A DNA stretch of 64,000 bases from assembly GCF_022808985.1 (NCBI RefSeq), contig NZ_JAKZFT010000008.1, positions 102,649 to 166,648 of the forward strand. Direction: 5' to 3'. Shown here one piece after another: positions 55,465-63,416 of the stretch. The position numbers and the translations under genes are program-made. The DNA comes from Geotalea sp. SG265 (GTDB taxonomy: Bacteria > Desulfobacterota > Desulfuromonadia > Geobacterales > Geobacteraceae). Each line of letters starts with the position of its first letter. Position 1 is the stretch's first letter. Below the pieces are notes generated by a model. That model was given only the letters and a program-made list of their open reading frames with translations, ran no database searches and was not told where the DNA came from.

Positions 55465-56822
55465 AATATCCTCCGGTTTTTATTGCTAAACCACTCATGC
55501 TGGGGCATTCGACCGAAACTCGCTTTACCATCCCTGGCAGGTGGTGGAATTCCGGCACATACCGATGAAGTATCCAGCGTGCTCTTCAGAGCCCAGTGTC
55601 TGAGCATTTCCGCCAGGGTCCGGCTCTCTTCCACTGCCGTGAGAAGACCATCCATTTTCGCCTGTCCCATGGATGCAAAAACCAGTGTGGGCGAAGCAGC
55701 TAACATCTCCTTGGGAGACTGCTTCCATGACTGGTACAGGTTTGCCAGACGCCCCGGCTGAAGGGCAGGTACAGCAAGTACCTCCCGCAGCGTCTTGCCC
55801 CGCAGGGCTTTCGGTCGAAATTTGATAAGACCGGCCATAAATGCAGGCATGGTCTTCTCCAGCATGGCAAAGAGCCGCAACTGGTCTGGTTTTAGACCCT
55901 GCCGCGGGTAGTAGGCCTCCCATGTTCTTGCCAGCAGCTGCCACTGGGGATGGGGATACAGGACCTGCCCGAACGCGCTGGACAGCATGACCCTGATCCA
56001 GGGTGCCGGGTGGGGGTCCTCGAAATCCACCCGGAAAACGAACGGCCGGGGCAGCCCGACGACGGTCATCAAACCGGCTGTGGCGGTGACGCCTAACTTT
56101 GCTACAGCCCAAAAGTCGGCAACTATTTCCGATGTCCACCGGTCCCAGCACCGCCAGGCAATCTGGTCCTGACCCGCCGTCTTTGCCTTCTTCTGCAATT
56201 CAAGGCGGAGCGGCGTCACCAGATCCAGCAAAGCAGCGCCCTGATGCCCCACTTCATGGACCAGTGACGACGCTATGCCACCTCCGATCATCCGTTCCCG
56301 TGGGATCTGAATCACGGCAACCGGATTGTCGTCTCCTCCGGGAAGCCTGGTCCGTGCCCGGCGGATGGCCGCGCCCGGGCTTCTTTCCAGAAAACAGATA
56401 ACGGGTGGTGCCTCATAGTACCCGCCAGGCAGGCTCAGAGCATCCGCGGCAAAGACATCGAGCCCCGAGAGCCAGATTCCCGTGTCGTGTTCGCTCCGTT
56501 GATTGAAGACGATGGCAAAAATATCCAGCTGGGCAAGTATGGCAATGAATCGCAAGCGCAGAAACGAGAAGCGCCGCTGGGCGACCGCAGGTGACGCCGA
56601 TTTTCCCTCGGGACTGTCAAGCCACTTGAGATAACCGTCCATCATGGCCCGCATGTTACGTCGCCTTCCCGTCAGATGGCGTTCTATGGCGACTTGTGCC
56701 CGCAGCGGCACGGCAGCGGCAAGAACCATCGGCATCCGCAGGGCAAAGGGGTCCATCCGATCGATCCGCGTCAACAGGCTCTGGGCCTCCCCCCTCAGTA
56801 TTTGCAATGCCGCTCCGTTCAT
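55461..56822 (-). CDS. Putative zinc metalloprotease (HEVGH) of the cluster
   Basis: About 453 residues. H189-E-V-G-H193 and, 39 residues later, E232-x-x-A-D236 match the gluzincin pattern of two His, one Glu and an Asp in M48-type peptidases. The N-terminus has one hydrophobic stretch (about 30-45) but no clear signal peptide. The start is uncertain: the ATG at 56822 has only a tight purine-rich site; an in-frame ATG at 56930 would overlap the upstream gene by 100 bases. It is translationally linked to the 512-residue gene and could process the glycine-zipper proteins (inference). Confidence 0.78.
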   Translation of the reverse strand: MNGAALQILRGEAQSLLTRIDRMDPFALRMPMVLAAAVPLRAQVAIERHLTGRRRNMRAMMDGYLKWLDSPEGKSASPAVAQRRFSFLRLRFIAILAQLDIFAIVFNQRSEHDTGIWLSGLDVFAADALSLPGGYYEAPPVICFLERSPGAAIRRARTRLPGGDDNPVAVIQIPRERMIGGGIASSLVHEVGHQGAALLDLVTPLRLELQKKAKTAGQDQIAWRCWDRWTSEIVADFWAVAKLGVTATAGLMTVVGLPRPFVFRVDFEDPHPAPWIRVMLSSAFGQVLYPHPQWQLLARTWEAYYPRQGLKPDQLRLFAMLEKTMPAFMAGLIKFRPKALRGKTLREVLAVPALQPGRLANLYQSWKQSPKEMLAASPTLVFASMGQAKMDGLLTAVEESRTLAEMLRHWALKSTLDTSSVCAGIPPPARDGKASFGRMPQHEWFSNKNRRIL

Positions 56823-56829
56823 GGCCTTT

Positions 56830-57522
56830 TCATACTCCAAATATGATGATATTTCGCCCGCGCCGGATCCAACGGCCACTCCTGCGTTCGCCCTGATCCT
56901 GCTGCTGAAAATCGGAGCTCCCTGAATCATTCCAACCGTTCCAGGGTTCTGCGGACTGTTGATTCTGGTACATCACCAGACCGGGAGCGTATCTTCGGGC
57001 AGCATAGCTTACCGCCTGTTTGGCGATCTGATAGGGTGACAGCCGTGGTGGTGCGCTCGCAGCTCTTCTCGCCGCCGCCGAAGCAAACCGTACATACCGT
57101 CGGGCCACTTCGAATTCCTTGTCTTCGTTGCTCATCCCTTCAAGCTCAAGGCCGAACATCTTCCCTGCCGCCGATCCCAGCGAGGAACCAATGGCGGTTC
57201 CGACCCCCGGTGCGACGAAACTGCCGATGGCACCGCCGACGATGGGTAAAGCCTTTTTGGCAATTCCCTTGAGCACACCTCCTAACGCCTGACCAATGGG
57301 GCCTTTGACGAACCCAGCCGCCTTTTTTATCAGGCTGCCGAGGAACTGCTCCAGTTCCCTATCACTGCCTAGTGTCAGGAGCTCTGCGGCCAGCTCCATC
57401 TCCTGCATCTCGCTCAGGGGCATTTCTCCCTGGTACTCACCACTCATTTCCGGCAGCTCGCCAAAAAGCTCGTAATTCTCCCCTTGCTCCTGCATTTCCG
57501 TGCCGAATTCCTGTTCCCACAT
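56830..57522 (-). CDS. Glycine-zipper protein, paralogue A
   Basis: 230 residues. Acidic, Met/Glu-rich N-terminus (1-45, ending EMQEMELAAELL), then a Gly/Ala-rich hydrophobic zone (about 65-125; ALGGVLKGIAKKALPIVGG) with the small-residue spacing of glycine zippers, then EGMSNEDKEFEVARRYVRFA and a C-terminal stretch ending RRGRNIIIFGV. It shares all four modules with the protein from 57567. No signal peptide. The zone looks like pore-forming or bacteriocin-like segments, but I cannot assign a function. Confidence 0.8.
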   Translation of the reverse strand: MWEQEFGTEMQEQGENYELFGELPEMSGEYQGEMPLSEMQEMELAAELLTLGSDRELEQFLGSLIKKAAGFVKGPIGQALGGVLKGIAKKALPIVGGAIGSFVAPGVGTAIGSSLGSAAGKMFGLELEGMSNEDKEFEVARRYVRFASAAARRAASAPPRLSPYQIAKQAVSYAARRYAPGLVMYQNQQSAEPWNGWNDSGSSDFQQQDQGERRSGRWIRRGRNIIIFGV

Positions 57523-57566
57523 TGATGCCTCCTTTTCCCAAAGGTGATTTATGCCCTTAAAGGTGA

Positions 57567-58214
57567 TTACAGACCCACGAGAATTACCTTATTGCCACGG
57601 CGGTACCACCTGCCACCTCTGCCACAGCTATGTGCAGGAGTGGCACCTCCAATCAGTCCAGGCAGATATTGTTGCGCTGCTGCCACTGCTGCCCGGTTGA
57701 CGGCCTGCGGACTGAAGGCCGATGTCTGCAGAACTTTCTTGACGGTCGCTCCCCCAAACCTGACAAAGTGGCGGGCAACTTCAAATTCCCGGTCTTCCTG
57801 GCTCATCCCTTCCAATTCAAGGCCGAGTGCCTTGCCGGCTGATGAAGCCAGCTTGCCGCCTATGTTTGCACCGGTGGACCCGCCGAAGTACCCGCCAATG
57901 GCACTGCCGACAACCGGCAACGCCTTTTTTGCCGCCTGTTTCAGGATCCCCCCCAGAGCCTGGCCAGCAGGCGAGGAAATGAAACTTCCCACCGCACTGC
58001 CCGCTTTCCTGATCAGGGAGCCGAGAAAGTTGTTAAGCTCCGACTCATTGTTGACCGAGAGAAGTTCCGCGGCCAGCTCCATTTCCTGCATTTCAGAAAA
58101 GGGACTGGACGTTTCTCCACTTTGGCCGATCTCCTGGCCGAACTCAAAACCTGTTTCCCCCATCTCCATCTCGCCTGAACCAAATTCGTTCCATGTCCTG
58201 TCAATATCGTGCAT
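57567..58214 (-). CDS. Glycine-zipper protein, paralogue B
   Basis: 215 residues, first gene of the cluster. Same plan as paralogue A: acidic N-terminus (1-41), EMQEMELAAELLSV, a Gly-rich zone (about 70-130; QALGGILKQAAKKALPVVG), EGMSQEDREFEVARHFVRF and C-terminal RRGNKVILVGL. The two proteins differ mainly in the linker before the C-terminus, and B has a single Cys near the end. The ATG at 58214 has AGGAG upstream. The 44-base gap to paralogue A suggests co-transcription. Confidence 0.8.
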   Translation of the reverse strand: MHDIDRTWNEFGSGEMEMGETGFEFGQEIGQSGETSSPFSEMQEMELAAELLSVNNESELNNFLGSLIRKAGSAVGSFISSPAGQALGGILKQAAKKALPVVGSAIGGYFGGSTGANIGGKLASSAGKALGLELEGMSQEDREFEVARHFVRFGGATVKKVLQTSAFSPQAVNRAAVAAAQQYLPGLIGGATPAHSCGRGGRWYRRGNKVILVGL

Positions 58215-58377
58215 TGAGACCTCCTGTGGGCCAGCATGATTGAAGAGACAACATGATACCTATGGCAAGGGATGTGCCAGCCATAACTTGTTGAATTTAC
58301 AGGAACATATGCGAAATGGATTTCGGAAAAGGAGAAAAGGAGAATCTTTCGGCGAAATATCTTTCGGGGGGAAAATA
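58215..58377. other. Upstream region of the glycine-zipper operon
   Basis: No gene. It should hold the operon promoter, but I see no clear -35/-10 or sigma-54 box. A terminator for opposite-side transcription follows at 58378. Confidence 0.4.
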
Positions 58378-58404
58378 TAAAAAAGCCCGCAGGAGGTACG
58401 GGCT
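58378..58404 (-). terminator. Terminator of the decayed acetyltransferase gene
   Basis: AGCCCG paired with CGGGCT, then six Ts on the minus strand. It is likely the original 3' end of the pseudogene upstream. Confidence 0.75.
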
Positions 58405-58486
58405 CAGATTAGTACAGAAATCACAAATGTAAGGCTGATCAAAAAGATCCGGTGTAAAAACCCCGAAACAGAGGAGTGAAGTATAA

Positions 58487-58760
58487 TTATCGGTACGCCG
58501 TTGACCAGACGCCGTAATCTGGCACCATCACCGCTGTCGCAAGTGTGATGTTCGACCCATAGTCGCAGTAGAATGGCACTGCAACCAAAGGTCTGCGCCT
58601 GCATTGGGAATAAGTTCCTTGAGTATGCGAGCTCGTTCGGCAGGCTCATCTTCGCCCGTCCCATTCAAGGCCTTGCACAACAGACGTGCACGACATCGCT
58701 CATCCACAAGACTGCGAGGTGGCGAGCTGTACGATCCGCTCGACGGAAGAATGGCAAAAA
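58487..58760 (-). pseudogene. Decayed maltose/galactoside O-acetyltransferase fragment
   Basis: The minus strand encodes SYSSPPRSLVDERCRAR, then RILKELIPNAGADLWLQ, which match the N-terminal mac domain of maltose acetyltransferase (usually GELYxxxDPELVAERxRAR and so on). One frame shift near 58578 leads to FYCDYGSNITL, the next conserved motif; the hexapeptide region is missing and the gene stops at 58487. No start codon fits. This is a remnant with a deletion, followed by its terminator. Confidence 0.75.
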
Positions 58761-58848
58761 ATTCGACTGCCCGTCCTGATCGCGAACTTCATAGCCCACA
58801 CCGGCTTGGCCAGTGTTGCGCATAATTGAACTCTTCCTGAATTTTAAA

Positions 58849-58876
58849 TTGACTTTATACGTCAATGCCGTATATT
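58849..58876 (+). promoter_or_regulatory. Toxin-antitoxin promoter and palindromic operator
   Basis: -35 TTGACT (58849-58854), 16-base spacer, -10 TATATT (58871-58876). The expected transcript start (about 58883) is the A of the toxin ATG, suggesting a leaderless mRNA. The palindrome TATACG-TCAATGC-CGTATA overlaps the promoter, placed for autoregulation by the antitoxin. Confidence 0.65.
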
Positions 58877-58882
58877 AAGTTC

Positions 58883-59203
58883 ATGGTCACATTTGTCGAA
58901 TCGCCACTTTTCACCAAACAAGTTCATGATTATCTGACTGACGACGAATATCGTGTTTTTCAGGCATTTCTTGCTACCTCTCCTGATGCAGGTGACGTGG
59001 TCCGCGGTTCCGGCGGAGTCCGCAAAGTTCGCTGGAACCGTCGCGGTACCGGCAAAAGTGGTGGCGTCAGAGTCCTATATTTTGCCCGAACAGAAGCCGG
59101 TGAGATCTGGCTGCTACTGATTTATGCCAAAAGCGCAGTTGATAGCATTCCCGGTCACATTCTCAAAGCCCTTAAAGAGGAGATGGAACATGCCACTCGA
59201 TGA
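58883..59203 (+). CDS. RelE/HigB-type toxin
   Basis: 106 residues (MVTFVESPLF). The RelE-like fold is visible as GVRKVRWNRRGTGKSGGVRVLYFAR and WLLLIYAKS, in the order seen in HigB/RelE mRNA interferases. An ATG at 58865 is rejected: it lies between the -35 and -10. The antitoxin starts 14 bases before the end, at 59190, so the pair is coupled. Confidence 0.87.
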   Translation: MVTFVESPLFTKQVHDYLTDDEYRVFQAFLATSPDAGDVVRGSGGVRKVRWNRRGTGKSGGVRVLYFARTEAGEIWLLLIYAKSAVDSIPGHILKALKEEMEHATR

Positions 59204-59501
59204 AAAAGAACTCCTTGCACGTGATGCAAAAAGAAATATTGGCGAAGAACTGCTTCAAGCAGTGCGGGACATCAAGGCCGGCAAGGTTGGGCGTGTCTCT
59301 TCCCTTGAAATTTCTCCTATAGCGGCAGCCCGTCAAAAGATTGGTCTTTCCCAGAGAGAGTTTGCCAAAATGCTCGGTGTGTCGCTCCGCACTCTCCAGG
59401 AGTGGGAACAGGGCCGCCGAACCCCATCCGGTGCCGCAAAGTCCCTCATCACTATTGCCATTAAGAAGCCAGAGGTTATTAAGGAATTGCTCGCCGCTTA
59501 A
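59190..59501 (+). CDS. HTH-type antitoxin (HigA/NadS-like)
   Basis: 103 residues with an XRE HTH (IGLSQREFAKMLGVSLRTLQEWEQGRRTP, about 50-80). It starts at 59190 with AGAGGAG upstream. Gene order toxin before antitoxin is the HigBA arrangement. It should bind and neutralise the RelE-type toxin and repress the promoter through the palindrome. Confidence 0.88.
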   Translation: MPLDEKELLARDAKRNIGEELLQAVRDIKAGKVGRVSSLEISPIAAARQKIGLSQREFAKMLGVSLRTLQEWEQGRRTPSGAAKSLITIAIKKPEVIKELLAA

Positions 59502-59777
59502 ATTTTCATTTTTCGCCTTCTTTCGAATTTTAAGGAATAAAGGGGACGTTGTTTGCTGGTTTGCTAGCACCCCACTATCCTCTCCCCATCTCCTACTCTT
59601 CCTTCACTGTCTTGCCACTCTTGCCGTCTGGTACCCCGGATCTCTTCATATTAAGAACTGAACCTACCTCTGCCCTGCTCATGCCTGTACAGTTACGTGT
59701 GCAATACTCCTGGGCCAGCTAATCTCTACTGACGTGGCATATCATTTTATCAGTATCAAAAGATTAAGCAAAAGATT
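59502..59777. other. Intergenic region with an old element end
   Basis: No gene. AAAGGGGACGTTGTTTGCT near 59536 resembles the terminal motif of another RAYT-type element (AAAGGGGACGTTGTT), probably a solo remnant. An AAAAGATTAAG repeat pair (59758-59780) adjoins the next element. Confidence 0.4.
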
Positions 59778-60809
59778 AAGGGGTCAGACCTACACATTTG
59801 ACAGATTCAATCCTTTTGCTACTTCCTGTATCTTTCCCTTGAGCTGCTTATCGCCGTCCAGATCCTGTTTAAAGCGCTTGCTTGCCTGAGCGACCCCGGA
59901 TTCGGACAACTGGAACAGATCTCCTAGTTCTTTCAATTTCGCCCCGCTGTGACGATGACATAGATAGAGGGCCATTTTTTTCGCCAGACGTTCATCTGCC
60001 GGGTAAGCTTTGTGCACTGCTTTCACGATGTTTTCCGGTAACGGCCTGTCGGTGAGTTTCCTCAGGCCAGGCAGTTCCCGGTCTGCATGTTTGTCTTTCA
60101 AATGGCAGTTCTGTATCTCACAGACGAATTCCTCTCTCCCCAGTATTGTTGATGCTACAGTTGCCAACAGTGGGCTGGAATACTCCTGGTCGATGAGATC
60201 ATTCACGAACTGCCGGTACTTCTTTTGAGCGGTTTCTTTTTTGTTGCCGAAATAGCCAAGAATAAAATCTGTTTTGAGCCAACTCGGCACCGCCTTATAA
60301 CCTGTGTAACAGCCACAACTCGACCAGCGGTAGTCTTTGGGATTATCAACATTTCCAACCCTGACCGGGTTCAGGTGAATGTATCGTGATAATTCCAGGG
60401 CATATTCGTCAGCGTCCACGATGATTGCTTTGTAGCGTCCTTGCAACAAATGTCCGGCCCGCTTCCGTTTGACATGTAATAGGTAGTGTAGGCGCTGTTG
60501 ATATGCTTCATTATCTGGGATAGGTTTCCGTGCGGCGTTTCCAGCAACAGATGATAGTGGTTGTTCATCAGGCAATACGCGTGAATGACTGCGCCGTATC
60601 GTGCAGCGGCAGATTCCAGGTAAGATAGGAATTTTTCCCGGTCCCTTAGGCTTTTGAAAATATCTTTTTGCTCGTTCCCCCTGGCGGTCACATGGTAAAA
60701 CGCCCCTGGGTATTCAATTCTCAACGGTAGTGCCAGGCGGTTCTCCCCTGATCCATCGCGTATTGCACCAAAGATTGGCATAGTGTCAATTGTGTAGGTC
60801 TGACCCCTT
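59778..60809. mobile_element. RAYT (Y1 transposase) element with terminal inverted repeats
   Basis: Left (59778-59803) and right (60784-60809, inverted) ends match at 25 of 26 bases, with the shared core GGGGTCAGACCTACACA. The enclosed gene is a Y1 (IS200-like) transposase with one frameshift. GGGGTCAGACCT ends are common among RAYT-associated REP elements. The right end lies about 50 bases past the stop of the first integron cassette. Confidence 0.85.
59790..60781 (-). pseudogene. RAYT transposase gene, frameshifted
   Basis: The two overlapping frames together give one Y1/REP-associated tyrosine transposase: LRIEYPGAFYHVTARGNEQKD and AYCLMNNHYHLLLE (HUH motif) in one, KRKRAGHLLQGRYKAI and LSRYIHLNPVRVG with the C-terminal RAYT region in the other. 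The frame changes near 60474, where one A appears to be missing (ACA-TGTC instead of ACAATGTC). It is probably inactive unless rescued by slippage. Its stop codon lies in the left terminal repeat. Confidence 0.85.
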
Positions 60810-60859
60810 TATGACCTCCCGACTCCTTGGCCTCTATCAGGTGACAGAAATTGTTTTTG

Positions 60860-61342
60860 TTATCTCTGTGTTGACCCTTGTGGTTTCGATAATTGATTTC
60901 TCACACAGTCCTGCGGCTGTAGCTGCTTTGCGTTCACTGTTTCATTCCATGTTTTGAAACCATTGAGTCCAAGGGTGAAAAGAGAAATGATCAAGGCCGC
61001 AATGCTGAAATACATGGAAATGTTTATTCGGTTTCTTTCTTCTTTCAATCCGGCAAGAACTGAGGCGAGAAGTGGAAAATGAATAGCATGGGTGTCTTTT
61101 CCGACCTTCATGCTGAAAAGCGGAGATTCTTCATTTCCTTCGTATTTCTTGTTCATGTGGTTGTACAGGCGACCAAATAGAATGTATTCATCGGTTTTTA
61201 AATTTGCTGCCACCGCTCTTATGTCAATTGGTACGTAAACTTTGCTTTCTCTAGTTGGTTCTTCACGGCTGAATTTTTTGAACTCCTCATAGTACCGTTC
61301 ATATATTTCGTTCAGTATTTTGAGGTCGGATGGCAATTGCAT
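60860..61342 (-). CDS. Integron cassette protein with one transmembrane helix
   Basis: 160 residues, soluble helical N-terminal half and one membrane helix (about 108-128, MYFSIAALIISLFTLGLNGF). GGAGG before 61342 sets the start. Unknown family. The stop TAA lies in the presumed R'' box of a following attC that now meets the RAYT element. Confidence 0.75.
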   Translation of the reverse strand: MQLPSDLKILNEIYERYYEEFKKFSREEPTRESKVYVPIDIRAVAANLKTDEYILFGRLYNHMNKKYEGNEESPLFSMKVGKDTHAIHFPLLASVLAGLKEERNRINISMYFSIAALIISLFTLGLNGFKTWNETVNAKQLQPQDCVRNQLSKPQGSTQR

Positions 61343-61365
61343 TTTTCGCCTCCATTTTCTTGGGG

Positions 61366-61439
61366 GTATAACGGGCCGGGCCTTGACCCGCGCCGGGGCG
61401 CTTCTCAGCCCCGGTCGGCGTCCAAGGCCCTGGTTAGCT
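61366..61439 (-). other. attC site 1 (integron cassette recombination site)
   Basis: On the minus strand R'' AGCTAAC (61433-61439) and R' GTTATAC (61366-61372) flank an extended stem (GGGCCTTG with CAAGGCCC; CCGGGGC with GCCCCGG), 74 bases in all. The DUF4279 gene ends inside R''. Confidence 0.85.
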
Positions 61440-61832
61440 CTCGCCTCTGTAAGTATCAATGTCAATGGTAGCGCCAACCTTGTGAAGGAAAGCAATCACC
61501 TCAGATTCAAATCCGATTGCTGGAGTCGATTTTGTGTCATCAGGGGTCACTGTAAGAACCACCTCCAGTATTGCTTGCAACCCAAATCTTTCTTTTGCTT
61601 GGATGATTTTGTCTACATGAGGCGCTAATGTGGCAATCAAAGAAGAAGACATTTCGTAAACATCAACTACTTCATCTTCAATCTTTCCTGTGGAATACTC
61701 CCAAAAGGTGTTCCTTGGAATTGGATCACCTTTGCGCCGGGTTTCCGTTGGTTCGATTCCTATGAGTTTTGTCACTTCGTCAGGGTCGAACTCATCCGCA
61801 AAAAGCGCAAAATAGACTTCTCCTTCATTCAT
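61434..61832 (-). CDS. DUF4279 protein in an integron cassette
   Basis: 132 residues. The DUF4279 features are VYFALFADEFDPDEVTKLIGIEPTETRRKGDP and a C-terminal GFESEVIAFLHKVGATIDIDTY. This domain is common in integron cassettes and immunity-like settings. The cassette starts TTAGCTC and ends in R'' GAGCTAA, so the ends are complementary. Function unknown. Confidence 0.85.
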   Translation of the reverse strand: MNEGEVYFALFADEFDPDEVTKLIGIEPTETRRKGDPIPRNTFWEYSTGKIEDEVVDVYEMSSSLIATLAPHVDKIIQAKERFGLQAILEVVLTVTPDDTKSTPAIGFESEVIAFLHKVGATIDIDTYRGES

Positions 61833-61853
61833 CTTCTTTCCCTTCTTTATTCG

Positions 61854-61924
61854 AGCTAACGGGGCCGAGGCGCACCAGCGGCGCAGGTTTATCGCGCAGA
61901 CTGTGTGCCGCCGAGTGGTTGGGA
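61854..61924 (-). other. attC site 2
   Basis: R'' TCCCAAC (61918-61924) and R' GTTAGCT (61854-61860) flank an imperfect stem (71 bases) on the minus strand. R'' follows the stop codon of the upstream cassette gene directly. Confidence 0.85.
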
Positions 61925-61925
61925 A

Positions 61926-62402
61926 TCATTTTTGTGACGACAGGCATGCCATAGGCTGGCGGACTTTCATGTTGTCAGCCATTCGCAGAATGCTTGCCTC
62001 CGAACAATCTTTCATCTCTGCTTGTTTGCATGCACTGGCTGCTGCCTTTAATTGCTTGTCTGCCTCTATCGAATTACCCTCATGCCGTTCGACCAAAAAC
62101 AGTCTCAAGTAACCTAGAAATTTGTCAGCGTTGTATGTGTGATTTGGCATTATCAGTTCATTCTTGCCCTTGTATTTGTCCATTAAAACAAAATGTGCCT
62201 TAATCGTCTTCTTTACGGTATCGCACGATCCTTCATTCATCTGAAGGGACATACCGTCGCGTGATAGTTGAAGTTCTGCCATGCTTGCAGAGAATCCACC
62301 TGCCACAACGCCTTCCCGGTATCCCAAGATGAATCCGAGTCCGAGCAGGCAAATTCCACCAACGACGTAGCCAAGGCTTTTTAGAATTTTTTGTTTGTTC
62401 AT
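61926..62402 (-). CDS. Integron cassette protein, membrane-anchored
   Basis: 158 residues with a membrane helix (about 9-27, GYVVGGICLLGLGFILGY) and a charged soluble remainder. AGGAA before 62402 sets the start. The cassette starts TTGGGAA and ends in R'' TTCCCAA, again complementary. No recognised domain. Confidence 0.78.
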   Translation of the reverse strand: MNKQKILKSLGYVVGGICLLGLGFILGYREGVVAGGFSASMAELQLSRDGMSLQMNEGSCDTVKKTIKAHFVLMDKYKGKNELIMPNHTYNADKFLGYLRLFLVERHEGNSIEADKQLKAAASACKQAEMKDCSEASILRMADNMKVRQPMACLSSQK

Positions 62403-62413
62403 TTTTTCCTTCT

Positions 62414-62478
62414 TCCCAACGGTAGTGAGGCGCAGCAGCGTAGCGACAGCGGAGACTGTCTGCCGCTGATTGTTATGC
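62414..62478 (-). other. attC site 3
   Basis: R'' GCATAAC (62472-62478) and R' GTTGGGA (62414-62420), 65 bases, with an inner GACAG/CTGTC hairpin. It belongs to the upstream cassette, which contains the two genes at 62509 and 62713. Confidence 0.8.
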
Positions 62479-62508
62479 TCTCGACTCGCTCCATCTAAGG
62501 GGAGAGAC

Positions 62509-62679
62509 ATGATAGACGAGCACACAGGTAATACAAACAGAAGTCAGTTCGATTTTCTATCAATTTGGTGTTTTATTAAATTATATCTAGTCGTTTTATT
62601 ATGTGTCGCTACAATAGGCAGTATTTTCCGTCTCTATGATAGATATTTTATTAGTAAAGTTGAGGCTGGGTTTACATAA
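62509..62679 (+). CDS. Small membrane protein, antisense in a cassette
   Basis: 56 residues with one membrane helix (about 24-42, LYLVVLLCVATIGSIF). AAGGGGAG precedes ATG 62509. It runs against the direction of the cassette array, which is unusual. Unknown family; it could be a toxin peptide or a spurious gene. Confidence 0.5.
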   Translation: MIDEHTGNTNRSQFDFLSIWCFIKLYLVVLLCVATIGSIFRLYDRYFISKVEAGFT

Positions 62680-62712
62680 AAGCAATTGTTGCTAATGTCG
62701 TAGAGATCCTGC

Positions 62713-63378
62713 TCAATGAATTGTTTTCTCTATCCCTAAAAGAGAACGGAATTTACTAGTTAGTTTGTATTGCATATTTTTTAATTCATTAGCGTGTATT
62801 TTCTCGATGGTTAGTCGGCCATGCTCTATTTGCTCAAGCAAATCATCAGAGCAAACGCCTTCTGCTATGCTTTGACGCAAAATTTTTAAAAAATCAGCTA
62901 TTGCAAAGGCAGAAACAGAACTGAAGTCAGATATTTGTTTGTATGTTGATTCATCAAAATATATTGCATGATTTACCAGCAAAGATGCTAATTCACAAGA
63001 TGCACTATGGCCTTTTTCTGCCCAGTCATTATAGAAATTGATATGTGTTTCTTTATTGTCGGAGACAAAGTGAGACCCTGCAATTATTCTTGATATTGGT
63101 CTCGCAACTTGCACAACTCCTGAATATATCTGGTGGATCGCATTTGCTTTTTGGTTATCTATTCTTTGGTTAGCAATATTTTGTTCTTCTGCGTAAATAG
63201 ACAAAGATGTTTTCAGCAATGTTGTCTTCTCCTGCAATTGGGTTTTGTATTCCTCGAACTCCTTTTGCATAAGTTGATTTATCAGTTTGTTGCTGAGAAA
63301 TTTTAAAATGATGATAGCCAATCCGGAACTTACTAGTGTGGGGATGGCCATGTCTTTTAAGAAATTTATGAATTCCAT
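62713..63378 (-). CDS. Integron cassette protein with N-terminal membrane helix
   Basis: 221 residues, A/T-rich compared with the chromosome. One membrane helix (about 11-28), a predicted coiled coil (about 30-70) and a helical C-terminal region. No known domain. With the small gene at 62509 it fills a cassette that starts TTATGC (63417-63422) and ends at attC site 3. Confidence 0.72.
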   Translation of the reverse strand: MEFINFLKDMAIPTLVSSGLAIIILKFLSNKLINQLMQKEFEEYKTQLQEKTTLLKTSLSIYAEEQNIANQRIDNQKANAIHQIYSGVVQVARPISRIIAGSHFVSDNKETHINFYNDWAEKGHSASCELASLLVNHAIYFDESTYKQISDFSSVSAFAIADFLKILRQSIAEGVCSDDLLEQIEHGRLTIEKIHANELKNMQYKLTSKFRSLLGIEKTIH

Positions 63379-63416
63379 GATTAAATTTTCTCGATTGTAC
63401 GTTGGATTTTAGTTCT

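Noticed and set aside
56823..56930. Longer form of the zinc protease from 56930
   Set aside because: It would overlap paralogue A by 100 bases; the later ATG is more likely, though not certain.
58865..58882. ATG at 58865 as start of the HigB-like toxin
   Set aside because: It lies between the -35 and -10 boxes and inside the palindrome, so it would not be in the mRNA.
1..60000. Many long open frames on the strand opposite to genes (for example across the MCP, CheA and FeoB genes)
   Set aside because: They are shadows of high-GC coding sequence: they have no ribosome sites, no domains and lie under clear genes.
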